NCBI GenBank assembly: GCA_030035585.1
Contig: CM057481.1
Span: forward strand, 53,329,128 to 53,393,127
Length of the DNA stretch: 64,000 nucleotides
From: Dugong dugon
Lineage: Eukaryota; Chordata; Mammalia; Sirenia; Dugongidae
Direction of reading: 5' to 3'
A model generated the notes under the pieces. That model saw nothing but the letters and a program-made list of their open reading frames with translations. It searched no databases and had not been told where the DNA came from. Shown here one piece after another: positions 12,109 through 24,169 of this stretch. Within the stretch, counting starts at the first letter, position 1. The number at the start of each line of letters is the position of its first letter. The position numbers were made by a program, and so were the translations under genes.

Positions 12109-12501
12109 CTTAAAAGTTTGGATTTGGTCTTTAGGGTATCTTTGGGAGGAGAATCTTAGACATCTAACTACTGGGTTTACAGAGAAAGAGAGATGAAAAA
12201 CAAGAACACACTTCTTTTATCTAGTGTTGGAAAAAAGCGAGGCAGGGCCTGGAGGAAAGCTGGTAGAGACATTGTTATTGGAAGCCAAAACTATGGCATT
12301 CTCATGAAAAGATTTTTGATCTTTATTATAATTATCATCATCAACAAGATTTAATCCTCATTTGATCTATATTAATACGATTACTATCATCATTAAGATC
12401 TAGGGGTAATTTGGTATTTAATTTTGGTATAAAACGTATAACAATTCTATGTGAGAACAGGGCCCCTAGGAAGTAAATGTGAGAATGGACCAGAGGGTTG
12501 A

Positions 12502-12732
12502 ATGATTCATTCATTCATCCATCCATCTACTTATCCATTCATATTAATATTTATTATGTGCCTGTTGTATACTGGGCCCTCCTTAGTACTGAAGTACAGA
12601 ATTGAATAATTTTTAGTCCTTACATCAGAGTTGAAACTCACAGATGGGATTATAGTGTAATGAAATAAATGTATTAATTAATAGACACAATAATAAACAT
12701 AGGGAACTGTAAGTACAAAAGGGAACAGAGCG
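12502..12732 (-). mobile_element. L2 LINE 3' end, reverse
   Basis: TTCATTCATTCATCCATCC, AATATTTATTATGTGCCTG, TGTATACTGGGCCC and TAGTCCTTACATCAG follow the reverse complement of the L2 tail. Confidence 0.72.
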
Positions 12733-12872
12733 CTTGAAATGTGGCTAGAGCAAATGAAAAACTGAATATTCAAATTTATTTAATTAGCCACATGTGACTA
12801 GTGGCAGCCGTATTAGACAAAGCAAATACAGAACATTTCATCATCATAGAAAGTTCTGTTGTATGGTGTTCT
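12733..12872. mobile_element. short DNA-transposon remnant (TGTCCAATAG family)
   Basis: GCGCTTGAAATGTGGCTAG, AATTAGCCACATGTGACTAG and AGAAAGTTCTGTTG are pieces of a common mammalian MITE-like element. Two more copies occur near 21.7 and 26.4 kb. Confidence 0.65.
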
Positions 12873-13732
12873 TCTAGAATGTTCTTTCGCCTTCTAAGAC
12901 ATTTTGATAAATCTGTCCTCCTAATGTAATATCAGAAGGCGGTGTCTTTCCATGTTGCTTCTTCGTCCATCTACAGAGTGTAACTTTCTAACTCCTTGCC
13001 ACATATTATGTCTCTTTACCTCCTCCTTTTACTGTCTTGTTCTCAGTGATCTCTGGGAATATACACTGCCTCCATTTTCTCTCTGGGGACTTAAGTTTTC
13101 CCTCCAAATAAGAAAAACTCCAAAGACTTAGATGCTTGAGGGAAACCAAGCCTGACCTCCTTCCCCACAGTGAACCAAAGACCCTTTAAAAACTGGTGAT
13201 GGTTTTTATTTGTGCAGACTTCAGATGGAAATAAGAACTTCAAAAGATAATTTGAAAAATACCCTTCATACCAAAAAAAAAGAGCTTAAATCATTTCCTC
13301 TGAAAGTTTCCTTCTATCAAAGGTTTGCTTCAGCTCCACAGACCAGCTTCCTCCTTTCCTCAGTCTGAGGAGGAGGAATATGACCTTCAATTTCCAATGA
13401 CACTGCTCTTAGGTTCCCACTAGGGTCCCTGTTCTTACTTTCTCTCGAAGGGCAGACACAGGCACACTCTGGTTTCCTGTCGGCCTTTTTAAAAGCCAAA
13501 TTCATGAATTTGTCTCTTGCTTCCAAATCTTGTTCACGGTTGAGCTTCTTATACCTGCCCCCCAATAGAAGCTATATGATTTATTGGTCTTTTGTTTTAT
13601 TAATAATGATATAACTAAAATTACATAACTAATTAGACTAATAACAACAATAATAATAGCATTGCGTGTGCTGGATGAATAGGGTTACCAGTATAGGAAA
13701 AACGAGGTTTGCCCTTTAGTTGTTGATGAGAC

Positions 13733-13960
13733 AGTAAAGCTTAGCTGTTAAGACTGTGGAGTCAGATGTGCCTGAATTCAAAAACCATCGTTTAACAACT
13801 GTGTTGAGTGTGACCTTGTCCAATTTAGCTCACTTCTGAGCTGCTTCTGTAAAATGGAAATATCCATTCCTCATATTATTTGTGAGGGATTAAGTAAAAA
13901 TAATAATAAATAAGCAAAGAACCTGGCACATAGCACTCAACATGCTAGCTGCTCTTGCAG
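13733..13960 (+). mobile_element. MIR SINE
   Basis: AGCTTAGCTGTTAAGACTGTG, GTCAGATGTGCCTGAATTC, GTGTGACCTTGTCC and GAACCTGGCACATAGCACTC: a long MIR copy with a diverged middle. Confidence 0.82.
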
Positions 13961-14426
13961 CTTTTGTTCTAATCATCCATATTATGATATTTGATGTGAA
14001 TTGTCACTACTAGGAACCCAGGCCAGGTTGCACAAAAGGAATTGGAATTTTTATGTAATATTGAGGTTTTTCGATGGCAATAGATGGACAGAGAGTGGTG
14101 ATTGTCAACTCCCACCAGCATTTCAGAGAAATTGCGCTTAGAATGGTTGTAGCTGTATTATTGTCTCTGGATCTTTCATATATACCAGATGAGTGGAAGA
14201 CCCTGTAGCCACAGGACAATGTGTGCTGGGTTGATTGTTTATGGGCATTGGTCCTTTTTTTCAAGGATCTACTTTTTTCGTGGTGGCACAGTTAGCTGCC
14301 CCCACTGAGCAGAAAAGACGTGGTATGTGACACTTGTTCTCATCCTGTCTTGACCCCCTCACCTCAGAGGAGGAAGTTGTACACTTATTTTTCTCTTTGA
14401 CTTTATAGTTACCTGTGTGCCAACAA

Positions 14427-14630
14427 GGAGCCCTGGTGGTGCAGTTGTTAAGCATTTGGCTGCTAATCAAAAAGTCGGTAGTTCGAACCCACCAACCACT
14501 CCATGGGAGAAAGATGTGATAGTCTGTTTCCGCAAAGATTATACTTTGCAAATCCAACGGGGCAGTTCTCCTCTGTTCTGTGGGGCCGCTTTGAATTGGA
14601 ATCAACTTGAGGACGATAGGTTTCCGTTTT
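14427..14630 (+). mobile_element. AfroSINE, long form
   Basis: GGAGCCCTGGTGGTGCAG head, B-box-like GTTCGAACCC, the middle block (AGAAAGATGTGATAG... AAAGATTATACTTTG) and the GGGGCAGTTCTCCTCTGTTC body. The frame that crosses it is a property of the SINE and is not a gene. Confidence 0.93.
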
Positions 14631-14812
14631 CTGTACAAACAAGACCAGAGAGTCCTCTAATTTCTTGTATTTTTACTTTCCTTGGGTCTTGATGTGTTGG
14701 GAAGGAAGGCATAAATTTTAAAATTGTCTTTTGATGAGGCCTTCTAGTCAAGGTGGACTTGCTTCTCTTGGGGACTAAGTAATTTGTTACTCTTCATTGC
14801 CCTGTTACTTCT

Positions 14813-14827
14813 CCCCCCCCCCCCCCC
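14813..14827 (+). repeat. poly(C) run of 15
   Basis: Fifteen consecutive C residues in intron sequence; likely unstable in length. Confidence 0.95.
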
Positions 14828-15117
14828 AAGAGTGGTTTTTCTCACACCTGCAGGAGACTTGTTCTTTCACTTCTGTATTATCACTTTATTTACTGCATTT
14901 ATGAAAAAAGAGACAGATGTTTTCTAACATGTGGCTTGCCCCTCGTTATCGTGGCCACTTTGAAACAAACAGGGCAGTAATATTTTGTAAAAAGCATAGA
15001 ATTGTCCAAGAAAATGTGCAAGAAGCTTAGGGGATGAAATTAATTAAAATGGGAATTTTTAGCTTTATTTTATAGTGAGAGGATGAAGGAGAGAAGCAAG
15101 GAATTGATCCCCCATAA

Positions 15118-15400
15118 GAGGCTGCAAACTGATGGCCCACAGGTTAGAAGTTCTTTGCTTGTGCACACTGTGTTTATAATTTTTTTTGGAATTGGTTGCA
15201 AAGGTTAAAAAATCTAGAGATTTCACGTTAAAATCTCATTTTCTAGCTTCTCTTAAAAAAAAAAAATTCAGAAGCTCAAGCAACATTCTCACATACCACC
15301 AGTTATCTGGAGCTGAGAAATGTGCCCCTTTCCACTTTGCCATAGACTTCAAACAGCCTTCTCAACACATTTCAGATACCTGCCTGTCCTATAGATCCCT
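15118..15400 (+). mobile_element. hAT-type MER element (second family)
   Basis: GAGGCTGCAAACTGATGGCCCAC, then TTGGAATTGGTTGCAAAGG, AGAGATTTCACG and TTCTAGCTTCTCTTAAAAA match a mammal-wide hAT-derived repeat that begins with a 'caggctgccaactcatggccc' type end. The right border is uncertain. Confidence 0.6.
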
Positions 15401-15659
15401 CTTCTGAGTGGCCAGTAACTTCATTAACAGGGAGTTTGGAATTCATACCCAAAGTTTTGCATCTTTGGGCCCTGATTGTAGATTTTGGTGTCTTCTTTAG
15501 CCAGCTGCCGTTCAGAAAATTGGAACTAATTTTGTTAACCAAGACTGTACAGTGATAATTCCCATGTGGCAAGGATGGGGCAAGGGGACATGCATTTCTG
15601 CGGGAGGGCTTATGTACCAGGGCAGATGATATGCATTCTCCCCCATTGTGAGTTTTGGA

Positions 15660-16115
15660 TACTGTATTAGTTATTTGTTGTGACATACAAATTACTCAAA
15701 ACCTGGTGTCTTAAAAAACAGCAGTTTTAAAAATTTATTGTATCACACAGTTTCTTAACGAGGTGGTTCTGGCTCAGGGTATCTCATAAAATTGCAGCCA
15801 AAGTGTGAGGCTGAGACTCAACAGTGGCAGGGGAATCTACTTCAAGGATGGCTCACTCACATGGCTGTTGGCAGGAGGTCTCAGTTCCTCCCTATGTGGA
15901 CCTGTTCATAGTGTCGCTTGAGTGTCCTCACAGCATGGCAGCCAACTTACCCCAAAGCAGATGAATCCAAGTCTTTTATGACTTGGCCTTGAAAGTCACA
16001 TATCATTACTTCTGCCATCAGACCAACCCTGATACACTGTTGGAGGGGACTACACAGTGCATGAATACCAGATGGGGGAATTCTTTGGGAGTCATATTGG
16101 AGGCTGGCTACCAGA
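15660..16115. mobile_element. ancient LTR-like interspersed repeat
   Basis: Begins ACTGTATTAGTTATTTGTTG followed by AAATTACTCAAAACC and TTATTGTATCACACAGTTTC, and ends near GGAGGCTGGCTACC. This order matches a widespread mammalian LTR-type repeat that I recognise only in outline. Confidence 0.5.
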
Positions 16116-16689
16116 GATAGCAACCTCCTCATTGCCCTATTTGGAATCATTGCATGAATAAGCCACTGTAACTGCTGTCATGTGTCACATCCCCCAGCTC
16201 CATTGGACAGAAAGAAGGTTAAAGGCAAACATATGGTCTAAGCTCTGGTGGCTCAAGTTTCAAGACCATTGGTCAAAGTGTTGTCCACTTCACTAACAGA
16301 TTTGCCTCTTAACAATAAGAAAGGGAGAGAGAGAGAGAAAAGATGAATTATACCGAGATATTTGGTGAATTAGATTTCTGTTTCAAATTCTCCACATTCC
16401 CTCCAGTATTCCTCCCACCCGGACATTCAGAGGGTTATATTCTCAAAGCTGTGAGACCTTAGAAGATAATCTCAAAGTGATTTTAAGAGAAAATAGTTTA
16501 GTATTTATGTCTCACTGCCTCTCTAGTATCTCAGAGGGCCTCAACATCCTTGGCATGGATTTTGTGAGTGTTTTGCTAAGTTAAATAGTTGAGTAGACAG
16601 GTGGAAGATCCAGAAAAAGAGCATGGTCTTTTCAAAGTCTTAAATGAACTGTTAATGTTATTCCCTGTTCAATATCTGACAGATCGTTG

Positions 16690-17030
16690 GGTGACTGTAT
16701 TGGCCTTGATACTCTACTAAGTGCCTGGGATAAGCAGTGGGCAAAGCAGATGAGGTTGCTGACCTCAGGGAGTTTATGTTCTTGTGAGACATTAAACTGG
16801 TAAGCCAGGTGTATCACCAGATGTCAGGTGGTAATGAAACCTGTAAGAAAACAAAGCTGGGTGAAGTATAGACAGTAGTGATAAAGTTCTCATGTTAGAT
16901 CAGCTCGGCAAGGAAATGACTTTTGATTAGCAACCTGCATTGAGTGAGGAATTGAGTCTTGCAAGTGTCTAGGGTAAGAATATTTCAGAATGAGGGAACA
17001 GCATGTGGAAAAGCCCCCAGACACAGCCAA
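16690..17030 (-). mobile_element. L2 LINE 3' region, reverse
   Basis: CTACTAAGTGCCTGGGATAAG, GACCTCAGGGAGTTTATGTTC, AGACATTAAACTGG and GAGGGAACAGCATGTGGAAA follow reverse L2 in order over about 340 bases. Confidence 0.72.
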
Positions 17031-19034
17031 GCTTGCCTGCTCTCCCATTGTTAGTGGAGGCTCCATCCATTCCCCAGCACCTTAATTCTCACCACTGGGC
17101 TGCATATGGTTGACACTTTGCTTTACTTTCTTAACCTGAGTCTTGTAGTCCTGGCTTAGCCTTCTTCTCTGAAGAAACACTTGTGCATTCTAAACTAGAT
17201 TCACATGGGAGGCACGTTATGCTGTGGTGAGTCTAATGTGTATTTCCCCTTTTTCTCCCCACAAAGATTTTTACAAAACTTATGTATGCAAACAGGTATT
17301 TTTGTTTGTTTCACTTGAGTCACTTTTGCATAATATAATGAGCCCATGATTTCACATGTACAGTAATTCATAGAAAGTGATAGTCATCTTGCTTAGATAC
17401 CTTACTTCTCAAAACCAGCCTGCTAAATATAGTACCTTCTCAGACCCATATAAGGTGCCATTAAAAAAAAAGAAAAAAGAAAGGTCAAAGTTTCCCCACC
17501 TACAAATCTGGTTATAAAAACAGCAAAGCAGGGTTTTTCTGAACTTGAATCAGTAAATTTTTAATTTAAATAGTATCCTGTTTTGACAGAGTGCTAAACC
17601 ACAGCAGTCCCTAAAGAACTCTCTTAAGCTTTTGTCAACACCTGCTGGCACCTGTCAAAGGAAACTTTGGGTGGCATTTGTTGTCGTTTTGTGATACACT
17701 GACAAGAAATGCATGCCCTTATTTGTTGCATCCGGGAAATGGTCAGCATATTGCTGGTGTGGCTAGAGTCTGTTTACATTAACTTGAATATATTGCATAA
17801 CTATTCACCAGACAAAACCTGCATTGTTTCTTTTGTTCAGTTGATTAACAGTGGGTTTCTGACTTGGCTAAGTGTGCCACCAGAGCGAGACACGATATGA
17901 TGCCACACAAGCTCTTCCCTGGCCCACCCAACAAAGAATTCAGCAGCCACTTCCCTGCCTTGCAGTCTCATATAGTTCAACTGCACAATTCTTGAAAGGC
18001 CTGGATTCTCCCAAAGAAATCCAAAGGACTCTAAGAGCTCCTTGTTGGAATTCAGTCCCCGACCCTCTTCTTATCTCAGTTTGTTGCATGTTGAATGGTA
18101 AGTTGCCTTTTACTGTAAAGGTGACTGCGTTTTTCTTATGGGGACTTCAGGGTAAACAGTCATTCATGTCTGTCTGTGAACACACATGCAGCTTGTGTTT
18201 GGGGAGGGTGCCTGGTGCTTCAGAAGTCATTATTTTTCTGTAATGTTTATTCTCCATGGTTGTGCCTAGATAGATTCTATGCCCCAGTGCTGGGCGAGGA
18301 GGTAGCTTGTAATTCCAGCTGAATGTGTTACAGTTGAAAAGTAGGCTGGGTGGGAGCAAGTGATGGATCAAGAAATAGCTTTTAATTTTACATGAATTGG
18401 TTTTGTACTTTGCTCTGGGGCAGAAGTTTGCAGCCCAAGGTCACGTTAGATGTCTCTCATGATTTGGAAGAGAATCATTCCTGGAAAGTATCTGGCAAGA
18501 CAGAACTCAGTTTTTCAGTCTCTGCCTCTCATTGACCGACTTGGGGAAATTGGAGATGGCTTCTTTAGGCTGGGATTGCTGTCCTTATCTCTCAACAAGT
18601 GGGAGACATTGGAGATTAGAAAATGCAACTATAATTCCAGATTCCCCAAGGATAAAATTAGCATGACATTTATCAAATGTGCCTCTATCCCCCTCCCCCC
18701 ACCTTTTCCCGATAAATTATATAATGATGGTGATGGTGTATTCATTGTCACAGAAGGGAAAATTAGAAGATTTTCTTTTAGGCAAGGCTTGCAAATCTCC
18801 TTCTGTGAAAGAGCTCTGAACTCTAGCAGTCTAAACTGGAAATAACAATCTGAACTGGAATGTCAGGGGGCACATCAGAGAGAGGGCAGTATTCTCTTTT
18901 TGCTCCTTGCCCAAGCTCCAGAGGTGGGAGAGGTCAGATGTCAGCATTAGACACTGGGCTTGGGTTTAGGATATAATAATAAAGGATTTTAATATGATTT
19001 TTTTTAGACCAAATTTTGGAACTGTTGGCCATGT
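17031..19034. other. intron sequence, nothing recognised
   Basis: About 2 kb between an L2 remnant and the tRNA-Gly SINE. Short A-rich runs occur near 17465. Frames of about 120-130 codons (17872-18243, 18450-18845) show no recognisable protein features. Confidence 0.6.
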
Positions 19035-19046
19035 AGTCAAAAGAAT

Positions 19047-19371
19047 TGTTGTTAGCTGCTGTCGAGGTAGCCCCCGACTCATGGCGACCGCATGTACAAT
19101 GGAACGATGCACTGCCCAGTCCTACACCATCCTCATGATCAGTTACAGATTGGACTGTTGTGATCCATAGGGTTTTCACTGGCTGAATTTGGGGAGTAGT
19201 TTGCCAGGCCTTTCTTCCCAGTCCATCTTAGTTTGGAAACTCTGCTGAAACCTAATCAGTATCATAGCAACACACAGCCTCCACTGAGATGGGTGGTGTC
19301 TGTGCATGAGGTGCAGTGGCCAGGAATTGAATGGAAGGTAAGAATTCTACCACTGAACCACGAGTGCCTCC
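19047..19371 (-). mobile_element. tRNA-Gly-derived SINE with an RTE-like 3' tail
   Basis: Read in reverse, the head matches tRNA-Gly (GTGGTTCAGTGGTAGAATTC, then TTCAATTCCTGGCC as B box). After a body it ends in a tail (ATGGCGACC..GACTCATG, CCTCGACAGCAGC in reverse) shared with the RTE LINE fragment at 33.9 kb. A 12-base target-site duplication with one mismatch flanks it: AGTCAAAAGAAT at 19035-19046 and AGTCATAAGAAT at 19372-19383. It differs from the commoner AfroSINE in head and body but appears to use the same LINE machinery. Confidence 0.85.
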
Positions 19372-19399
19372 AGTCATAAGAATTAGCTTAGACTAAAGG

Positions 19400-19590
19400 A
19401 TACCATATCTCAATCCTGACTTGCCAAGCTGTGACCTTTGACAATATATTTAACCACTCTGCTTCAGTTTCCTCGTCTATAAAATGGCCATAAATGATAC
19501 CTACCTCACAAACTTATGGTAAAGACCAAATGAAAATGGAACAGAAGGCACCCAGCCAGAGCTTTGTGTATGACACACACTTAAAAAAAT
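19400..19590 (+). mobile_element. MIR SINE
   Basis: GCTGTGACCTTTGACAATAT, TTCAGTTTCCTCGTCTATAA, GATACCTACCTCACAAAC. It lies immediately after the tRNA-Gly SINE. Confidence 0.78.
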
Positions 19591-20405
19591 AAAAGGCACT
19601 AATATAGATATTGGAACTTGATTGAATTATTTATTCTGATTCTAAAATACCAGATAATCAATTAATGGAAGAAATCTTAAGCAATAGGACCTCACTAATC
19701 TTGAGGTGGAATTTTATAGAAGCACAAGAAGAAATAAAAGTTTCAAATGCTAAATATTAATGGAGTGAAGTGAAAAAGCTAAAGAGAAGAAAACAGTAGC
19801 TCTGAGCTGTTGGTAAGCTAGACAGAAAAGGATAGAAATGAATGAATTCTGACAGGATCATTGAACGGAAAACACAAACAAAGCCACTAATGGGGAATGA
19901 CTATTTCATGCCCAAATCCATATAATCAAGCAATGATTACTCTTTTAAAATCATTTTCTGTATAAGAAATCAAAGCTTTTTAAAAAAATAACATTACCAC
20001 TTTTTGAAGGGAGGTTAATCCATTAAAAGCCTATCTTGTTAAAATGGCTTGGTCTCAGTAAGTGATATCAATCAACATGACTTACACAGTGGCCATTTTA
20101 AAATGAGTAACATGAAGGGAAAATTTATTTCCCTAGAATATATAAATTACAATAAAAATACTCGGTAACAGATTTTTTAAAATCATTTATGGCCTGACTA
20201 TGAAAATGTGATTGTCATCGTTTGGTAAAGTGGGCCTAAAAAAAATAGAAAGTAAAATGTCAAATTCAAAGAAAAGAAAGAAGCAGACCCAAGGGTGAGA
20301 AATCACTGCAGAGTTTGTGAAAAGGACAGTAAAAGAAGAAGTTTGAGTGAAAATCCACTGAACGAAGAAGTCTTAATTGTACTTCATCATGAGACCTTGG
20401 GGGGA

Positions 20406-20431
<26 letters not shown>
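20406..20431 (+). repeat. poly(T) run of 26
   Basis: Twenty-six consecutive T residues, the longest homopolymer in the window; no SINE body adjoins it. Confidence 0.95.
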
Positions 20432-20436
<5 letters not shown>

Positions 20437-20824
20437 CTTATTGGGGAGTGAAAATATCTTGAAGAAATACCTGGGACTTGGTGAATAGAAGACACTATTG
20501 AATTTTAAAGTGATGTTGCAGGTGTACCCTGATAGGAAACTTGTAAATTTGAGTCAATGAAAGAAAAATACATATATAGTGAATTGAAACACAGTGATTG
20601 ATGCATGACTAGGATAAGTTGAGTACAATCGGGGTTGACTTGGGGAATCCCTCCCAGAATGGCGTCACGTGAACCAGATTTGCAGCTGCCATCATGTGCT
20701 TTGTAATTTGGTGTTTCGCTCTTGCTGTGCTTTTCAAGGTTGATTGGAAGTATTCATTTAACTGCTTCCTAATTTCCTTGTGGAAAGAGATGCCTGTAAT
20801 AGGCAAGACTTTTCGCATGCAAAT

Positions 20825-21305
20825 GTCAAAACCCAACTCAGACTAGCAAGTAAAGGGGGAAAAGTCTGTTGGCTCACAGAACTTGAAAGTTCAAAGTTTA
20901 GCCTGGTCTCAGACACAGCTGCAGCCAGGCAATCAAATGATGTCATATGACTTGCGCTTACTCCTTTTTTATGTTCTGCTTTTTTCTTGTGTTGACTCTA
21001 TCCTTAGTCAGGTTTTCTTCTTACTGAGGCATGATGGCTTCTGATAACCACAGATGCACATATTTACAGCCTAACAACCCCTGAAAAACAGAGTGTCTCT
21101 TGCCCAGTAATTCCAACAAAAGTCCCTGAGTTGATTGAATGACTTGGGTTATTTGTCTGTACCTGAACCAATCACTGTGGACTTGGGAAGAGGAATATAC
21201 TGACTGGCTGAGACTGAGTCAAGAGCCAACTTCTGGATCGCTGGGGGACAGAGTTGGCTCCAGTGAAATTACCTTGATCTAGAGTAGACAAGGGCTAAGT
21301 TGTTA
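20825..21305 (+). repeat. ancient interspersed repeat of uncertain family
   Basis: CAACTCAGACTAGCAAGTAAA, TTGGCTCACAGAACTTGAAAG, CAATCAAATGATGTCAT, CCAACAAAAGTCCCTGAG, CTGAACCAATCACTGTGG and GACTGGCTGAGACTGAGTC occur in the same order as in a mammal-wide repeat that I recognise but cannot name. Confidence 0.5.
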
Positions 21306-21678
21306 TACCTCGATTTTCTTTTCAGAAGATGAAGAGGTGGATCCTGGGTAGATATTTTACCCCATATCATCTTAAAGAGGGTGACTCATATTTATTGTTA
21401 GTGTTCAGCCAGTTAGTTGGTTTAGTTTAAAAACAAAACACAACTTGACATTGAGTCCAACCCTGCCACTATGCCACTAACTGGCTTGTAAAGCTTTGGT
21501 GAACAGTATAAAAAAAATCTGCTAGGAATCGGTTTCTCATCAGAAACCAGAGAAAGTTCACCCAGAATGTTTCTGTGGTCCTTTCTAGCTGGAAAAGTCT
21601 ATGTTTCAAACTTAAAATTCATCTTTGAAGTGGTTTTCATGCTATGCCCATTTCATAGACCGGTATGTTATAGACTGT

Positions 21679-21888
21679 CAGCATTATCTGATAGAATTTT
21701 CTGCAGTGATGAAAATGTTGTATGTCTCTGCTGTCCTGTAAGGTAGTGGCTAGCCACATTGGCTGTTGAGTAATTGAAATGTAGCTAATATGACTGAGGA
21801 ACTGAATTTTTAATTTTATTTCATTATAATTAATTTAAATATGAATAGCCACATGTGACTAGTGTCTCCCATGTTGGACAGCTCAAGT
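21679..21888 (+). mobile_element. short DNA-transposon copy (TGTCCAATAG family)
   Basis: CAGCATTATCTGATAGAATT, then CTGCTGTCCTGTAAGGTAG, AATTGAAATGTAGCTAATATG, ATAGCCACATGTGACTAGTG and TTGGACAGCTCAAG: a near-complete copy. Confidence 0.75.
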
Positions 21889-22189
21889 CTAGATTAATGG
21901 CCAAGTAGAGTTGCGTGGCTTTTAGACATGTGAACTGTGAGTGACAGTGGAATATGACTTAAATGTTGATGCCCTGTGCCTTTGGTGAGTAACACTTAGG
22001 CGCATTTTTCATTCAGAATTTGTAGTTAACATAAAAAGCACTGCTCATTCCAACAAAGGCAGACTTTTGTCTCCCTGTGTATCTCCCAACCACCTCAAAT
22101 TAAAGAAAAAAAAGTTTTAGGTGTTGGAGGTTGATTATTTTAATTTTTTTGTGGTTCCTCATGTCTCTACCCTGCCAGGTGGTGTGAAG

Positions 22190-22372
22190 GAATGGAAATA
22201 ATGCTTAATTAAGAGTCAGAAATTTGGGGTTCTCGTCTCAGTTCTGCCAGTAACTACTTAGATGTGTGACCTTTGGCTAGTGATTTTTCCTTCCTGGGCA
22301 TAAGTCTTCTCATCTGGAAAATGAGGGGGTGGGATTAAAATGATCTCTAAATCTATTCCAGATCAAAGTTTC
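22190..22372 (+). mobile_element. MIR-family SINE
   Basis: AAGAGTCAGAAATTTGGGG, TTCTGCCAGTAACTACTTAG, GTGTGACCTTTGGC and TCTTCTCATCTGGAAAATGAG, then a TGATCTCTAAATC-type end seen in some MIR subfamilies. Confidence 0.78.
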
Positions 22373-23793
22373 TACAATTCTAAGTATTTTTCTTCGTTCT
22401 CATGGCTAGGATGGTAGCTGAGAGTTTCTCTTTGTGTAGTCATTAAAACTAAGTACAGGTGATTGAAAGAACTGAGGAGGTACCTAGGACTGTTCCCAAA
22501 TTTGAATTGTGGAGTGTTGTAATGCCATATTCCCGCTGCATACAAAGGAACCCTGAGGAAAAGCAAGTTCTGATTCAGTATCATTTAGTGCTCTAATCCT
22601 AGATGAATCTGGAAGAAAAATGAACAGGCAGAATTAAATAAATCATACTTAGGGAAAAAGTTAGCTTAGCCTCAGATGGGCTCGTGCTGCTTCCAGAGTT
22701 TGAAATTCCTGTGGAGATAGAGGCTTTGGAGAGAGTATTGGTAGAATGGGCTGACCATGAAGAATATTGAGTGAGGGACAAGGAAAAAGATTGTTAACAT
22801 AAATGAGCTTGGGAAATTGATTGTCCAGTAAAATCATAACTGCTACTGCTTGACAAGCCTAAAGAAGGAAATTGAGAGATAAGACTTCCTTTGGAACCCA
22901 GGGAAGCTAGGGTTAAGGAGAGATGTTTGGAGTGATTTCATCTGTAGAAGGTTGGATTTTGAAGGAGGAGATGAATCACAAATGAAGAGAAAGAGGAAGG
23001 AAAGAACATTGGCCAGATTTGCAAGAGCAGGTAGGAGGATTTGAAGTGTTCCAAAGGACAGTGTGGTAGGATGTGTCAAATCAGTATGGAGGGAGAGAGG
23101 CATCAGCTGGGGCTGAATAGAAACAAGATGTTTATTTGGTGATTTAATTTTGATGTTCAGTAGTGACGTGTAAAAATTTTGTTATCATGTGATATAATAC
23201 AACAGAATTAAAATGTTTATTGATGTTGTCATGTTAGCAAATTCCCATTGTAAGTAATAACTCCTATACCCTGTCTCCATAGGATAGTTCAGACATGGTT
23301 GCATCTTGTAGCTTTATTTTTATTTTTTAACTGGCTATCTTTATGTATGGGAAAAGTCATTTCCAGAGATACGTTTTTATTGCAAAAAACTTCTAAAGGT
23401 GTTAACTGCATTTTCAAAACTCTTATGTAATTATTTAAAATTATTCTACAGACACCGTAAATCAGAACTTTTCCCATTACATTGCTAAGAAACATTTATG
23501 ACCTGTTTAGACAGTTTTGATTTATAGGTTTAGGAAACAAGAATATAGAAACCATTGCCAAGTTTTAATTTGGAAATTTCTTTAGCCACGTCTGTTTCAG
23601 CAGAAAGGGGAAGAAGAAAGCTGGTAGGCGAGGTGGTTGGGGAGGTGTGGCTGACACTAGTGAGACGCAAGAAAAAGAGGTACAAGACATGACTTGGGAG
23701 TCTTTCTCTGAAATTAGCAATTAGTATGTCTTTCACATTTTTTTAAATCCTTCTGGGCATTTTTTCTTTTTTTATTGTGTAAGTATATATCTA

Positions 23794-23990
23794 GGAGCCC
23801 TGGTGGTGCAATGGTTAAGTGGTCAGCTACTAAGGAAAAGGTCGACAGTTTGAACCCACCGGTGGCTTCATGGAAGAAAGACCTGGCGTTCTGCTCCGGT
23901 AAAGATTACAGCCTAGGAAACCATATGGGGCAGTTCTGCTCTGTCACATGGGGTCACTTTGAGTCAGAATTGACTTGATGGTTCCTAACA
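23794..23990 (+). mobile_element. AfroSINE, long form (left half of a tail-to-tail pair)
   Basis: GGAGCCCTGGTGGTGCAATGG head, middle block with AAAGATTACAGCCTAGG, and tail TTGACTTGATGG. Its left flank AAGTATATAT (23781-23790) reappears as AAGTATACAT only after the next, inverted SINE (24160-24169), so that copy sits inside this one's original insertion. Confidence 0.93.
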
Positions 23991-23994
23991 ACAA

Positions 23995-24151
23995 CCAACC
24001 TGTTGCCATTGAGTTGATTCTGACTCAGCGACCATGTAGGACAGAGTAGAACTATCCTACAGAGTTTCTTTCTAAGGAGTAGCTGGTGGATTCGAACTGC
24101 CGGCCTCTTGGTTAGCAGCCAAGCTGTTAACCACTGCACCACCAGGACTCC
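23995..24151 (-). mobile_element. AfroSINE, short form, inverted, inserted in the tail of the preceding copy
   Basis: Complete short-form AfroSINE in reverse, ending in the head GGAGTCCTGGTGGTGCAG. The shared outer flank described for the 23794 copy indicates that it landed in that copy's A-rich tail. Confidence 0.92.
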
Positions 24152-24169
24152 AATACAACAAGTATACAT

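Noticed and set aside
14417..14692. 91-codon frame and similar frames at 23775-23978 and 26921-27304
   Set aside because: They translate AfroSINE bodies, which explains the resemblance of their proteins to each other.
18450..18845. 131-codon frame
   Set aside because: Composition and context are those of intron sequence, and no motif is recognisable.
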